This document shows, one piece after another, positions 54,322-64,000 of a stretch of 64,000 nucleotides of DNA (position 1 is its first letter; each line of letters begins with the position of its first letter). Below the pieces are notes generated by a model. That model made no database searches. It had not been told where the DNA came from and worked only from the letters and a program-made list of their open reading frames with translations. Source of the stretch: Diaporthe sp. PMI_573. Its lineage: Eukaryota; Ascomycota; Sordariomycetes; Diaporthales; Diaporthaceae. The stretch lies in NCBI GenBank assembly GCA_021399435.1, contig JAJTUP010000005.1, positions 62,001 to 126,000 of the forward strand. The letters are read 5' to 3'. A program made the translations under genes and the position numbers.

Positions 54322-55325
54322 ATGGGCCTTGAATTTACACGCAGATTGGGACTGCTCCGTAAAACAACAACACGTGTCATGACACCCAGACCGTTGACTG
54401 TGTTTCTTGCTTCCAAACAAGCCTCAAGGAGAATTGCGACCAAGTCCACCAACCCCCCATTCTCACCACGAATCATGTCCACGGGCAACCCATCTGGAAC
54501 CGCCCAGGCTCAGGCCTCCGCGGACGCCAGTGCGCCTTCTTTCTCCTCCATAGGCATCAAGAGAACAGACATTCAAACTGCCCCCGGAGTGAACCTCTCC
54601 GAGCAGCAAAAAGTCCTGGTCGGCTCTGTTCTTGATGTCCGCAGCATTCCATCGTCCTAGTCCTACCATTCAGCGGAAACCTTGCTGACATGACCGACAG
54701 CTTTTCGAGGGCAACCCGACCCTCAAGCACTTCAGCCTTTGGAATAAGGATGCCACATTCGCCGACAACATCACCGTCGCAGAGGGCTTTCCAAAGTACA
54801 GCGCACAGTTCTACGGCCTACCAGCGCTTTTCAAGCCAATCCAGCTGCAGTCGCACCAGGTCAAGTCCGCGGGTAACCCCATCGAGCTGGGCATGAGCAA
54901 CAAGTACGTCGTCAGGGGCATCAAGCAGGAAAAGGTCATGAACTCCGTCGTCAGGATCCACGTCGGGTCGGACGGGAAGATCGAAAAGGTCGAGGACCGG
55001 TGGAACGGCGAGCTGCCCTCTGGTGCGATCAGCGATGTGAGTAACATTCGAAACTGGACCCTCAATCCGTTCACGGCTGCGCGCTGGGCCGTGCGGACCG
55101 GGAGCGATGTCGCCTGGTGGGCTTTCTGCACGTTCAGCTGGTGGTCGCCGTTCTTGGTACGGACCGCCCCGCGTCATTGATTTAGGTTCCAAGATGGATG
55201 TCATGCTGATAGGCGATTCCCAGGCCTTCCGCAAGCTGAATGCCGTGACGGTACCAACTTTAGTCAAGGTCCCTAAGAATGAGGAAGAGGACATGAAGAT
55301 GAAAGCTGAGAGAGAGAAGGAGTAG
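54322..55325 (+). CDS. NTF2/SnoaL-like protein with mitochondrial-type leader, 290 aa (250 aa if a second donor is used)
   Basis: Exons are 54322-54636, 54701-55156 and 55224-55325. Intron 1 is 64 nt (GTCCGC donor, CTGAC branch). Intron 2 is 67 nt (GTACGG donor, CTGAT branch). Residues 1-50 are Arg/Ser/Thr-rich without acidic residues beyond Glu4, like a mitochondrial presequence; a second Met starts M-S-T-G-N-P-S-G. The core (V-L-D-L-F-E-G-N-P-T, W-N-K-D-A-T-F-A-D, Q-F-Y-G-L, V-R-I-H-V, V-E-D-R-W-N-G-E-L-P) follows the SnoaL-like NTF2 fold of fungal proteins of unknown role. A perfect GTGAGT donor at 55037, in the same phase, would skip a Trp-rich hydrophobic segment of 40 residues (W-W-A-F-C-T-F-S-W-W-S-P-F). 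Both forms end in R-K-L-N-A-V-T-V-P. Confidence 0.72.
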
Positions 55326-55744
55326 ACGATAAGTTTTACAACAGCCACGTGGGTAATTGAGATCTATCAAACTGTACTATAGTTGTGCGAGCATCCTACT
55401 CCTGTGAAACAGGTCAAGTTATGCCACTTCCTACCACCAACGGTTGCTCCAGATACTCTCACAGTTATCAGAGGGAGTCAAGAGCTTAAAATGCAAGTGC
55501 AAGTTTCGCGTTCATGACAGTGCTTTGTAGTCACCGCTCATAGACTATCGTACAAGATAATAATATACAACCATCTCCCTTTCTCACTTCCAGGCCAGGG
55601 GAATGTTGCTCAAGCCATCTGCTACATTCCGTGGAAAGCGTGTCTAAATGCATTAAATGCCACTTCTCCCTTCAGAGAATAGACGGTATCAAGTCCATAT
55701 ATGTCTACTAAATATGTGACCAGACTTCACACTCCGTCATCGTC
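55326..55744. other. Convergent 3' flanks
   Basis: Lies between the 3' ends of the SnoaL-like gene and the zinc-cluster gene. No gene seen. Confidence 0.45.
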
Positions 55745-57097
55745 TCAGTCCTTCAAGCCGACCACATCCATCGGCCACACCATCGTAGTCAGCCATTGCC
55801 GCGGGAGTGCATCCTTGATGGCAGAGATCTCCCTCTTCGACGTCGTCTCCTCGCCCCTAAAAGGCTCGTCGCCAAGCCACCACACGTTGTGCACCTGCGC
55901 AACAGTTGCAAAGAAGTGCGCCAATATCACCAGCGCCCTCGGGCGCCGGAACGCCAGCAGTTCGATGTACTTGGACGGGATCAGGAGCGGGAACGCCTGG
56001 ACCCGCCTTGTGATGGCGTACACCGGCTCTCCGTGGCTTATACCGCTCTGTATGCTGCCGACATAACTCAGGGTCTTCTCGTACGCCTCACGCGTCTCAT
56101 CGTCGGCCCAGTCGTCGCCGGACGGCAGGTGCTGCGTGAGCACGCCCTGGAAGTTGACGCGGTGCTCCGGGCTGAAGTAGGTGTCGTCGCGGCCAAAGTA
56201 CGGGTACGCGTTGGCCGCATTCATGAGGGCCGGGTGGTCTGCCTCCTTGGAGAGCGTGAGGATGGTCTCGACGCTCTGCCGGATGACGATCCCCGCGCCG
56301 CGGCCGACTTGCAGCCAGTCCATTGGTGGCTGGTAGGGGGTTAAGGAGCGCTCCTGAAGCATCGCGAAGGCCGTTATGGAGATGAGCAGGGCGCCAAAGC
56401 AAACGACCTCGGCGGTCTCGACTGTTAGGGTTGCGACTTCCTCTCGCTGGGCGTGAAGGGCGGCGATGAAATAGCTCTCGCGGGCGGTGTATATCTCTTT
56501 ATCATCGGGATCTGACCGGAGGATATTGGTGGCAGAGAGGGCACAGATTCCGAATAGCATGTTTTCGTGGCTGAGAGCCATCGCCGGCATTGTCTTGACC
56601 CATATATCTCGCCAGTAGGGTGCCGGGTTCAGTGGAAAGGGATTGTGAACAGTGAGGTGCCAGTTTTGCATCAAGCGATGCTCCATAAGACGTCTGGCCT
56701 TTGATTCGGGGAGATTGAGGTCGTTGGAATCATCCGGTTGGGAGCTGTGCTGAGTAAAGATGTTCTCATTGCAGGGCCACCGTGGCCAGCTGGGCAGAAT
56801 GGCGGCCTGCTCAGGTGTACGCGCCAGAGGGGGACTCGTGCCTATGCTGGCTGCGGATGGTGAAAGACCTGGTTGTTGACTGGGCGAAGGCGTCGGCAAC
56901 AGTTGTGCCCGATCACCATGACTTTCTGGGTGTTTGGGCCACGAGCAGTCCATCTGCAGGCGACTGCAATTCCCGCAAATCGGGCGAGTCTCGTCACACT
57001 TCACCCGACGTGACTTGCACTTCAGACATCCGTTCCGGGACTTTCGATGGCCGACCTTGGCCGGCCGCGTTCTGCTGTCGTTTCCTCGGGAGGCCAT
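55745..57097 (-). CDS. Zn2Cys6 fungal-type transcription factor, 450 aa
   Basis: One exon, ATG at 57097. The DNA-binding domain is near the N-terminus: Cys24, 27, 34, 41, 44 and 51 in a C-x2-C-x6-C-x6-C-x2-C-x6-C array, preceded by basic residues (G-H-R-K-S-R-N-G). This binuclear zinc cluster typically binds CGG half-sites. A Pro/Ser linker (residues 60-95) is followed by a helical region from about 135 (fungal transcription factor 2-like) to the end. The length is typical. There is no adjacent biosynthetic partner, so its targets are unknown. The overlapping minus frame at 56097-56402 is a shadow. Confidence 0.9.
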   Translation of the reverse strand: MASRGNDSRTRPAKVGHRKSRNGCLKCKSRRVKCDETRPICGNCSRLQMDCSWPKHPESHGDRAQLLPTPSPSQQPGLSPSAASIGTSPPLARTPEQAAILPSWPRWPCNENIFTQHSSQPDDSNDLNLPESKARRLMEHRLMQNWHLTVHNPFPLNPAPYWRDIWVKTMPAMALSHENMLFGICALSATNILRSDPDDKEIYTARESYFIAALHAQREEVATLTVETAEVVCFGALLISITAFAMLQERSLTPYQPPMDWLQVGRGAGIVIRQSVETILTLSKEADHPALMNAANAYPYFGRDDTYFSPEHRVNFQGVLTQHLPSGDDWADDETREAYEKTLSYVGSIQSGISHGEPVYAITRRVQAFPLLIPSKYIELLAFRRPRALVILAHFFATVAQVHNVWWLGDEPFRGEETTSKREISAIKDALPRQWLTTMVWPMDVVGLKD

Positions 57098-58061
57098 GGC
57101 TGGGTTCGCAGTTGAGGAAATGCCTCAGGAAGTGAACTCCAAAATGCTGGGGCGTGCTGACGTCGAACCGCCCTCGGCCTAGTTTTGGGTGTCACGATGC
57201 CATGTCATGGAGTGCCTAGTACAGACATCCTATACAATAAGGGGCACAAGTCAAGATAATGGAGTCTAACGTGTGTGTTGCCACCGGCCTGGGCAGATAT
57301 GGCGCGGCGGCGGAGTATCAGTCGGTCTTGCTTTTCAGCTCCTGGTTCCACGGACGGGATCTGGAGTATCTGTTCACGAGCCGTTTTGACCACTCATAGC
57401 CTGCCGTTCTGATGACATCATCAACGTACTCAGCTCCAAGCTCTAGGCAGGAGAGGACAGTCTGCTCAAACACAAACATTCTCAACCTACATACTGGCCT
57501 CTCCCATCAATAAGAATCCAATAGATTACTCGGTCTAGTTCATCTAACATGGAAATTTGGATACAGCCGAAAGTAGTCACACACAGTTGGTAGTTCATCA
57601 TTGTTCAAACAACCTGAATTTATGAAGCAATTATGAACCGACGAAGGCGTTCGAATAATGATAATTACTGTATTTATTCTCTTGTTACTGACCTTGAAGA
57701 TGGCTCAAGCATGATCATGTGCAAGATGTGTTCATGATTCCCCTTGATCTGTGTTTTCTTGGCTGTGCCATTGGTGCACCGGTGTGAAACACGTGCGACG
57801 CATGAATTCAGCGATTTGGGCTTTATCTCAGCACATGCAGACCACCTGTTTCCTGTTTAATCTGCAATTTGCAGGCCTTGGTATCTGCTAGACCGTACAG
57901 CATCGCCGAGATAAAGTCTAAATCTAGGTTTTCGGGCAGTGAGCGCTGAGAACCACCGCAAATGGCCTTTCCCCGCCTTTGGGCCAGAAGATCGCGCTTA
58001 TGGCCTCCAAAGCTGAAATGAAAGCTTACTCTTTTACCATTTTCAAAATGAAAAGATGAAA
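57098..58061. other. Intergenic region upstream of the zinc-cluster gene
   Basis: A dyad-rich stretch with CACGTG lies near 57789-57794. No gene seen. The left part is the promoter of the minus-strand transcription factor. Confidence 0.4.
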
Positions 58062-59203
58062 ATGGCAGAGAATAATTACCCTTGTGATATCTATGACCTC
58101 TAGTATTACAATCGAGATCTCGATGCTCTTCTCCATGACCCCGACTGGATAAATCCAGAGAAGGCGGACGTTCAGGAGAGGCGCCGACAACTGAATCAAC
58201 TGAGCGAAGAACTTCGAGAAATCCTTAAGCAAGATATTTTGTCAGCATTCTCTGACATGCGTGCTCATAAAATGGTCGAATGACTTGACAAGGCCCATCA
58301 GCCCTGAGTGTTCAACAACTCTGCCACCAAGTCGGCCAGACACCGACGACGAAATTGGAGACCTCCGGGCACGTCTGAACTCGGCGAAGAGAGACTAGTT
58401 TCTTGAGAAAGTGCAGGTTCGGAACCTGAAACACTTGAGCGTCGCTGTGCGCCTGAGATACCGTGCAAAAGCGACATGGTTGCCAGGTCCCTCTCTGTTC
58501 TTCCGAAAACACCGTCGTGGCTCGCACAACTTTTACGATAAGGATGTGGGCTTCTACTACCCGAAGTTGCTACGAGAGCGGGAATTTGGCGAGACTCTGA
58601 CACAGGAGATCCTAGACTTCTATGGCCATGTCAATGGCTGCGAAGCGTCATACAAGTCACCGGGAGGGTCATTCAAGACGCCATATATTTCCATGACCTC
58701 AAGCCCGTCACGTGCACTGAATCTTTTGCGAAGATCTGAAATCTCTTCTGCCGATGTATTCATTATCGATGCCGAACGCTTGTTGGCCACAAACATACAG
58801 CTTGAAAGGACAACTACGATACGAAATCGACACCGCGACATATGTAAAGGGAGAGTACCTTACGCCATGGCGCCTTATGTTACCGAGACCCATTGGGTGG
58901 CGAAGTACTGGATTCCCGCTGACTGCATCATCGCGAGAAAGTCGTTTTGCCGATTTCAGGGAGTTTGTAACAGTAAGGCAATTTTCAGAGGTAATGGATA
59001 CCCAGCGCATAGACTTTGCCCTGAGGATGACAGTTTGACGGCTGACATCCTAGGTTACCCGACTGATCCTATGAATGAGCAGCGCCTAAAGTTTAGAGAT
59101 TTCGAGCAGGCGCCAACAAGTGGAGCTCGGTCGTCAATATCCAGACCCGGATGAAGATGAGCTTGCTACCATCACTTGCGCGACTTTCCATCAACGACGA
59201 TAG
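58062..59203 (+). pseudogene. DUF7587-type protein gene, broken by nonsense codons and frameshifts
   Basis: From the ATG at 58062 (AAAATGG context) a coding pattern continues to 59203. A charged helical N-terminus (D-P-D-W-I-N-P-E-K-A-D) leads to the fungal DUF7587 core: L-F-F-R-K-H, then G-F-Y-Y-P, P-Y-I-S-M-T-S-S-P-S-R-A-L, D-V-F-I-I-D-A-E-R-L, and W-V-A-K-Y-W-I-P-A-D-C-I. In-frame stops occur at 58101 (TAG), 58281 (TGA), 58305 (TGA) and 58396 (TAG). Each could come from CAG or CGA by one C-to-T change. Frame changes of +1 occur near 58307-58320 and near 59112-59120 (a GGCGCC tract), after which the chain ends Q-Y-P-D-P-D-E-D-E-L. The core (58411-59110) is open. Function of the family is unknown. 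Confidence 0.65.
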
Positions 59204-59891
59204 ACTACCGGGTCCTAAAACTATGTCAACGGGTGGGACAGGCCGACCCTCGTGGGCGGGCATTCTTAGCAGAATATGTAACTTCCTGGCCGCACTATGA
59301 TGGATTACCTCTTAGTCGTTATTGTGTTGAGCATCAGGGGCCAACATGGCTGTTTGGTTCGAAATGCAAACTTCATTTTCCATCCTCGGTTAGCCAACAG
59401 ATCCGCGCTCGGCGAAGGAGGGCGTGCGCCATGAACCACTACTTATGCCGTCAATCATCCATGCTTTGGCGGGTCGTGGCAGCCAAGCAGGTGGTCCATA
59501 CACCAACGAGCTTTGACAATGTACGCGCTACAGTTGGTAGGCCAGGCGCCGCCTATCCACCATCCAGATCGAGCCACGTCCGCGTATTTCTGATGGAGAC
59601 GCAAGGCCCCAATATATGGAGACCCCACGAGTTGGCCTTTGAAAGTCCAACCATTCGTGGGCTCTACTTTTCATCGTGGCGTGCAGAAAGTGATGAGTGC
59701 TCCCTCGGATTGACAGTTGATCTCGATGCACGCATTCACTTGCCTCGTCAGTGTTCATGTCGGTACCGAGTGCTGAATTGAAATCAGTATATCCAAGCTT
59801 TTCTTAGGAAGCGAATTGTCCGATAACCAGTCGACGACATTGAATCTCTCAGGACCATCCCAAACGACACCGTGTCGGCCGGCCACAAGCC
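59204..59891. other. Intergenic with an unconvincing 201-codon frame
   Basis: The plus frame 59176-59781 has no motif and overlaps the end of the relic. I do not call it. The last 100 nt are the 5' flank of the transporter gene. Confidence 0.4.
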
Positions 59892-61855
59892 ATGGAGACC
59901 TACCACCGTCATTATCGACCTCCGCCACCAGGCAGGAAAGGGGCCATGTCCCGAGCCTGGGCATGTATAAAAGATGTTGGCTCATTCCTGAAGGGACAGT
60001 TCTCCAGCAGCGGTGAGAAGATCACAGGGCGTCGGCTGCTGTTCGTCACCATCGCATTGATGATAAGCGCGTTCTTTGGAGAGCTGGACAGAGCGCTGCT
60101 GGTGACCGCGATCCCCAGGATCACAACCGAGTTCCAGAGTCTCGACCAGGCCGCGTGGTATCAAGCTTCACACGACCTCGCTCGGCTGGCGTTCCTGCCC
60201 ATTTTTGGGCGGGTGTACACCCTCTTCCCGCTCAAGATCACCTTCTGCGCCAACATTATTGTCTCCATTGTTGGTGCGTACTTGCTTCCTCAGTTGACGC
60301 TGCCACTTAGCTCTGCTGACCACCCGCTCCAGGTTCTGCCGTCTGTGCAACGTCGTCCACTTCCCAGGTTTTGATTGTCGGGCGAGCTATCCAAGGAGTA
60401 TCTCATGCTGGAACGAATCTAGGAGGGTTTATTATAATCTGCCATGTTGTTTCCACGAGAAAAATGCCGGTGTTTCTGGCTTCCATCGTTCTGATGACCG
60501 GTATCGCATCCGCCGCGGGGCCTCCCCTCGGGGGGATCTGCGCCGAGAGCTCCATGACTTGGCGCCTGGGTTTCTTCCTGAGCATAAGTGAGTGTACTCC
60601 AAAGGGATACACTGACTATCAGTTTACATCGTATACTGATGAAGTCTGGACAGCTATGGCTGTCATCGCGGGCTGTCTCATAACCTTCACATTTCCCGAA
60701 CCCGTCAGAGTGACGTCGAACTATTCTTTCCGAGAACGATTGAAATCAACCGACCAGCTCAGCGTTCTCCTGATATTGACCTCCTTGACCGCATTGTTCC
60801 TTGCCCTGCAGTGGGGTGGCACGAAGTACCAGTGGAGTGATCCATGGATCTGGGGCCTTCTTATTGGGTTTGCAGCCATGGCTGGGTTGTTCATGTTCAT
60901 CCAGGTAAAAGAGAAAGACAGGTACGCAATGACCATGTTCCGGCAACTGAAAGAACACAGGCGCTGATCATAGCACAGGGCTCTCATACCGATTCACATA
61001 CTGACGCAGCGTACCGTTGGCTTCGGATGTCTGTATTGCGCATTCCTTACCATGTCATTCGGCACACTCATTTACTACTTGCCCTTTTATTTCCAAGCCG
61101 CGAGGGGTTTCTCACCAACCGAGTCCGGTGTCTACATCTTGGCCCTGGCCATCCCCGACACAGTCGTCGCTCTAGCTGTCGGGGCAGCTGTCACCTTCTT
61201 CGGCCATTATGTGCCATTCATGGTGGCCAGCGCTGCAACAGTGCTAGTGGGCTCCGGTCTGCTGTCGCAGATCCGGGTTGACACACAAATGTCCTACATC
61301 GTAGGTCTTGAGCTGATCGTGGGGCTTGGGTTGGGGCTTGGCATTCAACTGCCCCTGTCGGCTGTTCGGAACGTCCTTGACGAGCCCGACGTGCCAGCTG
61401 GAGAGGCTCTCGTGTTGTTTTGCATATGCTTGGGCTTTACGGTGGCGTTTCCCATCGCACAAGCCATCTTTATGAACACACTGGGCCGCCACTTGGCGAC
61501 GGGCTTCAGCCCGGACCGCGTGGCAGAGATACTTCGAATGGGGGCGTCTGAAGTGAATGCAGATCACATGGAGGATAATATTGTGCCGTTCGTGGCTGAG
61601 TCATACGCAAAGGCTATTACGACTGCGTTCTATATGTCTATCGCAGCTGCTGCGATGGCCTTGGTTGCCGCCGCTGCGATGGAATGGAGGAAGCTTGAAA
61701 AGGAGGCAAAAGCTGGCATTACCGAAGGGGTCCTGACGGGGAGGCCACCGAGTCACCTGGAGAGGAACCCTGATGTTCGACAGCAGGCAGATCCCATCCC
61801 CCTCGCGCCCGTCATCACGAAATCCTCGACTTGGCTGTCTTCTCAATCGTCATAG
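59892..61855 (+). CDS. MFS drug:H+ antiporter (DHA2-type, 14 helices), 596 aa
   Basis: Exons are 59892-60273, 60333-60587, 60645-60921 and 60979-61855. Introns are 59, 57 and 57 nt (donors GTGCGT, GTGAGT, GTACGC; CTGAC/CTGAT branch sites). Splicing restores I-V-G-S-A-V-C-A-T-S-S-T-S-Q-V-L-I-V-G-R-A and the T-Q-R-T-V-G-F-G-C-L-Y segment before Y-Y-L-P-F-Y-F-Q. Family features are G-E-L-D-R-A-L-L-V-T-A-I-P-R-I (helix 1; L-D-x-x-I-V-x-x-A-I-P in most relatives), A-W-Y loop, G-R-x-Y-x-L-F-P-L-K (motif A) and G-P-P-L-G-G (motif C). Such proteins export toxic compounds or secondary metabolites across the plasma membrane. The Arg in helix 1 (D-R-A) is unusual, as relatives have Asp-Gln or Asp-x-Thr. 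No synthase is nearby. Confidence 0.9.
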
Positions 61856-62529
61856 AGGTCCTCTCGATAAAGGGTGGGCGTTGGATTCCGCCACTGTCCG
61901 TTGCACCTGGGTTTCGATATTCGTGAGCAACACAGAAGGGTGCGAATTACCTGAGTGTAACCAAAATGGGGGCCCTGGAGCGGCAAGATCGAGTCAGTAC
62001 CAGCGATACCGGAGGACTCTTGGTGGAACAACATGGCATGATGAATGAATTGGGCAGTGTGTGCTGACGTCACGTCTCAAAGTTGCTACACAAAGGGAAA
62101 AATTGGCCCGTCTCCGTTGGAGGTTGCGGAAGATCGGAGATTTGCGGGCTGCTCGAAATAATCCCCGTCCATCGGACTCGGGGCTCCAGGTATTTGACCA
62201 CGACCAGCGCTAATGCACCTTGATTATCTCGCATGATCTGATAAGCTCTAAGCCCCCTGGTATTCTTCTGCAGTAATTTCCTCCCCTCGTCACTCGTGGT
62301 GTAAGACGGAAGGGTGTGCGGCCGCCGGTCACGCCCTTTGAAAAGCCCGTGTCCAGACCCCATCTCCGGCTCTCCCGTTCCCGAAGCGTACGGGCTCGGA
62401 CTTATGGCCAGGCAGTCGAGTTTCGGGCACTCAACCAACCTCAATTCAATCTTCAAACATCTATACATGTCTCTCTAGTTCCCTCAGCAGTGGGTCGAGC
62501 CGACCAAAAACGCTATTCTTTTTGCAAAG
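61856..62529. other. Intergenic, no gene seen
   Basis: 3' flank of the transporter gene and 5' flank of the oxidoreductase gene. A pyrimidine-rich stretch lies near 62430-62525. Confidence 0.45.
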
Positions 62530-63942
62530 ATGGCAGTCCGTGATGTCCTCAGATTTCTCAAGTTCTCGTTTCCTTTCATTTTCTCTTATGGCCTCAAGCG
62601 CCTCGCCCAGCGCATCGGAGCCCTGCTGCATGCACTAGAGTACAAGCCGGGACCCTCGCCCAAAAACGTCGTCATCATCGGTGGCTCTTTTGCTGGCCTC
62701 TCACTAGCCAGACGGCTCTGCGACTCACTTCCGAGCGGGCACAGGGTCATCCTCGTCGAGAAGAACACCCATTTCCACTATCCCTTCGTCTTCCCGAGGT
62801 ACTCCGTGGTGAAGGGGCACGAATCCAAGGCTTTCATTCCGTATGATGAGATCCTGTACGGTGGGCGTAAAGGTGTACTAGAGGGGATATTTGAGAGACG
62901 GTGCAGTACGGTCACTGAGGTCACAAGGAACTCCGTCAAGCTCGCTTCCGGAGAGGTGATCGATTTCGCGTTCCTGGCGATAGCCACTGGCACATCCTCC
63001 CCACGCCCGTCAAAGCTTCTGAGCCAAGACAAGCACGGCGCTTGTGAGGAGCTCAGGGGTCTCCAGGAACAGATACGAACCGCGGAAAGCATCGCCGTGG
63101 TTGGAGGTGGGGCGGTTGGCGTAGAGCTGGTGACTGACATCAAGGGGTGGTATCCGGAGAAGGATGTGACGCTGGTACACTCCAGGAATAGGCTTCTGCA
63201 TGCTTTCGGCCACAGACTACATGATCGCACCATGGAGGAGATGGAGAGATTGGGGATCACAGTGAGGCTGGGGCAGAGACCACAGGTCCAGCTTGACGGC
63301 GATGACAAGCCAGGGGCGAACGCAACATTGGTCTTTCCAAGTGGTGAGGTGGATAGATTCGGCTTGGTGGTGAGTTGCTTGTCTGTCAAGATATGAAGCA
63401 GCTGATGTCTGACCGAAACTCCAGATACCCTGTACTGGACAGACTCCGAACACCCAATTCCTAGCGACCAACATGCCCGCTTGCGTGTCGAACGAGTCAG
63501 GAAGGATTCTGGTGTCTCCCAGTCTCCAAATAAACATGCCCGGAGACACAATCGACAACATGTTCGCACTCGGAGACGTTGCCGAGAGCGGCGGGCCCAA
63601 CATGGCACGGGCTGCTGATGTTCAGTCACACATTGTTGCGAGCAACATAGTTTCTTTGATCAAGAACAACAAAGCGCCCCATAACTATCAGCCAGTCAAG
63701 GAAGTTGAAGGCTCGATTAAGTTGACACTTGGCAAGGTATGTGATTTGAAAGCTGCTTCGAGACGAGCCGTGGCTAACGATACGTGTCAACCCAGTCTGC
63801 AATGGCGCTGTACGCAGAAGATGACAGCGGAGATGATGCTTTGATTTCAGTGAATGCTGGACACGAAGATGGAGATATCAAACGGGGCTGGAAGCTCCTC
63901 GGGGCCAAGTATGACGAGGCTGTAGCGTTGAAAGACCAGTGA
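62530..63942 (+). CDS. AIF/FSP1-like FAD-dependent NAD(P)H oxidoreductase, 432 aa
   Basis: Exons are 62530-63369, 63425-63736 and 63796-63942. Introns are 55 nt (GTGAGT, CTGAC branch) and 59 nt (GTATGT, CTAAC branch). The first joins G-L-V to I-P-C-T-G-Q-T-P-N-T. Two Rossmann motifs are present: FAD-binding V-V-I-I-G-G-S-F-A-G (residues 47-56) and NAD(P)H-binding A-V-V-G-G-G-A-V-G-V-E (189-199). The FAD-closing G-D motif appears as F-A-L-G-D-V-A-E. The N-terminal 35 residues are hydrophobic/basic and may anchor it to a membrane. Relatives (AIFM2/AMID/FSP1 and type II NADH dehydrogenases) pass electrons from NAD(P)H to quinones. Length matches. The substrate is not certain. Confidence 0.9.
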
Positions 63943-64000
63943 TGAATTGCGGGTAAACAGATCTCACACTTCGATGAACTCTTGACAAGTGTGGGCACGA

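Noticed and set aside
59176..59781. 201-codon plus frame after the DUF7587 relic
   Set aside because: No motif; antisense also open; overlaps the end of the relic.
13632..63942. A secondary-metabolite biosynthetic cluster
   Set aside because: Tailoring-type genes, a regulator and an exporter are scattered over 50 kb with unrelated genes between. No polyketide synthase, peptide synthetase or terpene synthase is present.
1..64000. tRNA, rRNA or CRISPR features
   Set aside because: I saw no tRNA T-loop consensus in a cloverleaf context, no rRNA-like blocks and no regularly spaced repeats. A covariance-model scan would be needed to exclude a tRNA fully.

Overview
The window looks like nuclear DNA of a filamentous ascomycete (Pezizomycotina). 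Protein genes are interrupted by short introns (about 50-120 nt) with GT (rarely GC) donors, CTGAC/CTAAC-type branch sites and AG acceptors. Families are typical of moulds: a Zn2Cys6 regulator, rhodopsin-like (Pth11-type) membrane proteins, a 2EXR protein, a DUF7587 protein, a 14-helix drug-type transporter, GH28 and GH32 secreted enzymes. Coding sequence is GC-rich at third positions and gene spacing is loose (0.3-3.6 kb). I saw no rRNA, tRNA, CRISPR or bacterial operon structure. All splice models were built by eye from reading frames and family conservation.

Layout. 1-9 kb: end of a possible VOC-fold gene, an unrecognised two-exon gene, an SRPK-like kinase, an unrecognised basic protein and a GNAT acetyltransferase. 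9.4-16.6 kb: a small Ser/Arg-rich protein with a strong promoter, an FAD monooxygenase with two GC-AG introns, and a 2EXR protein. 16.9-30.1 kb: a broken leucine-carboxyl-methyltransferase-like gene, a secreted exo-polygalacturonase, a broken F-box/LRR gene, a secreted GH32 endo-inulinase-type enzyme, and a large F-box-like protein. 30-36 kb: gene-poor, with the 3' end of a LINE-type element. 36-50 kb: a thioesterase-fold protein lacking its catalytic residues, a multi-pass membrane protein with a likely frameshift, two alpha/beta hydrolases, two rhodopsin-domain proteins and a secreted hydrolase-like protein whose nucleophile is Ala. 51.7-52.7 kb: an AT-rich element with perfect 59-bp terminal inverted repeats. 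53-64 kb: a small membrane protein, an NTF2/SnoaL-like protein, a Zn2Cys6 factor, a broken DUF7587 gene, an MFS transporter and an AIF/FSP1-like oxidoreductase.

How the genes fit together. The two secreted glycosidases (pectin and inulin) point to a plant-associated or saprotrophic lifestyle. The monooxygenase, methyltransferase relic, hydrolases, regulator and exporter resemble accessory metabolism, but no synthase is present, so I do not call a biosynthetic cluster. The most unusual signals are: the AT-rich TIR element; repeated reading-frame breaks that each look like loss of two bases in a short dinucleotide tract, in four different genes; three GC-AG introns with the same GCAAGT donor; and an enzyme-fold protein that has lost its whole catalytic triad and gained an acidic tail.
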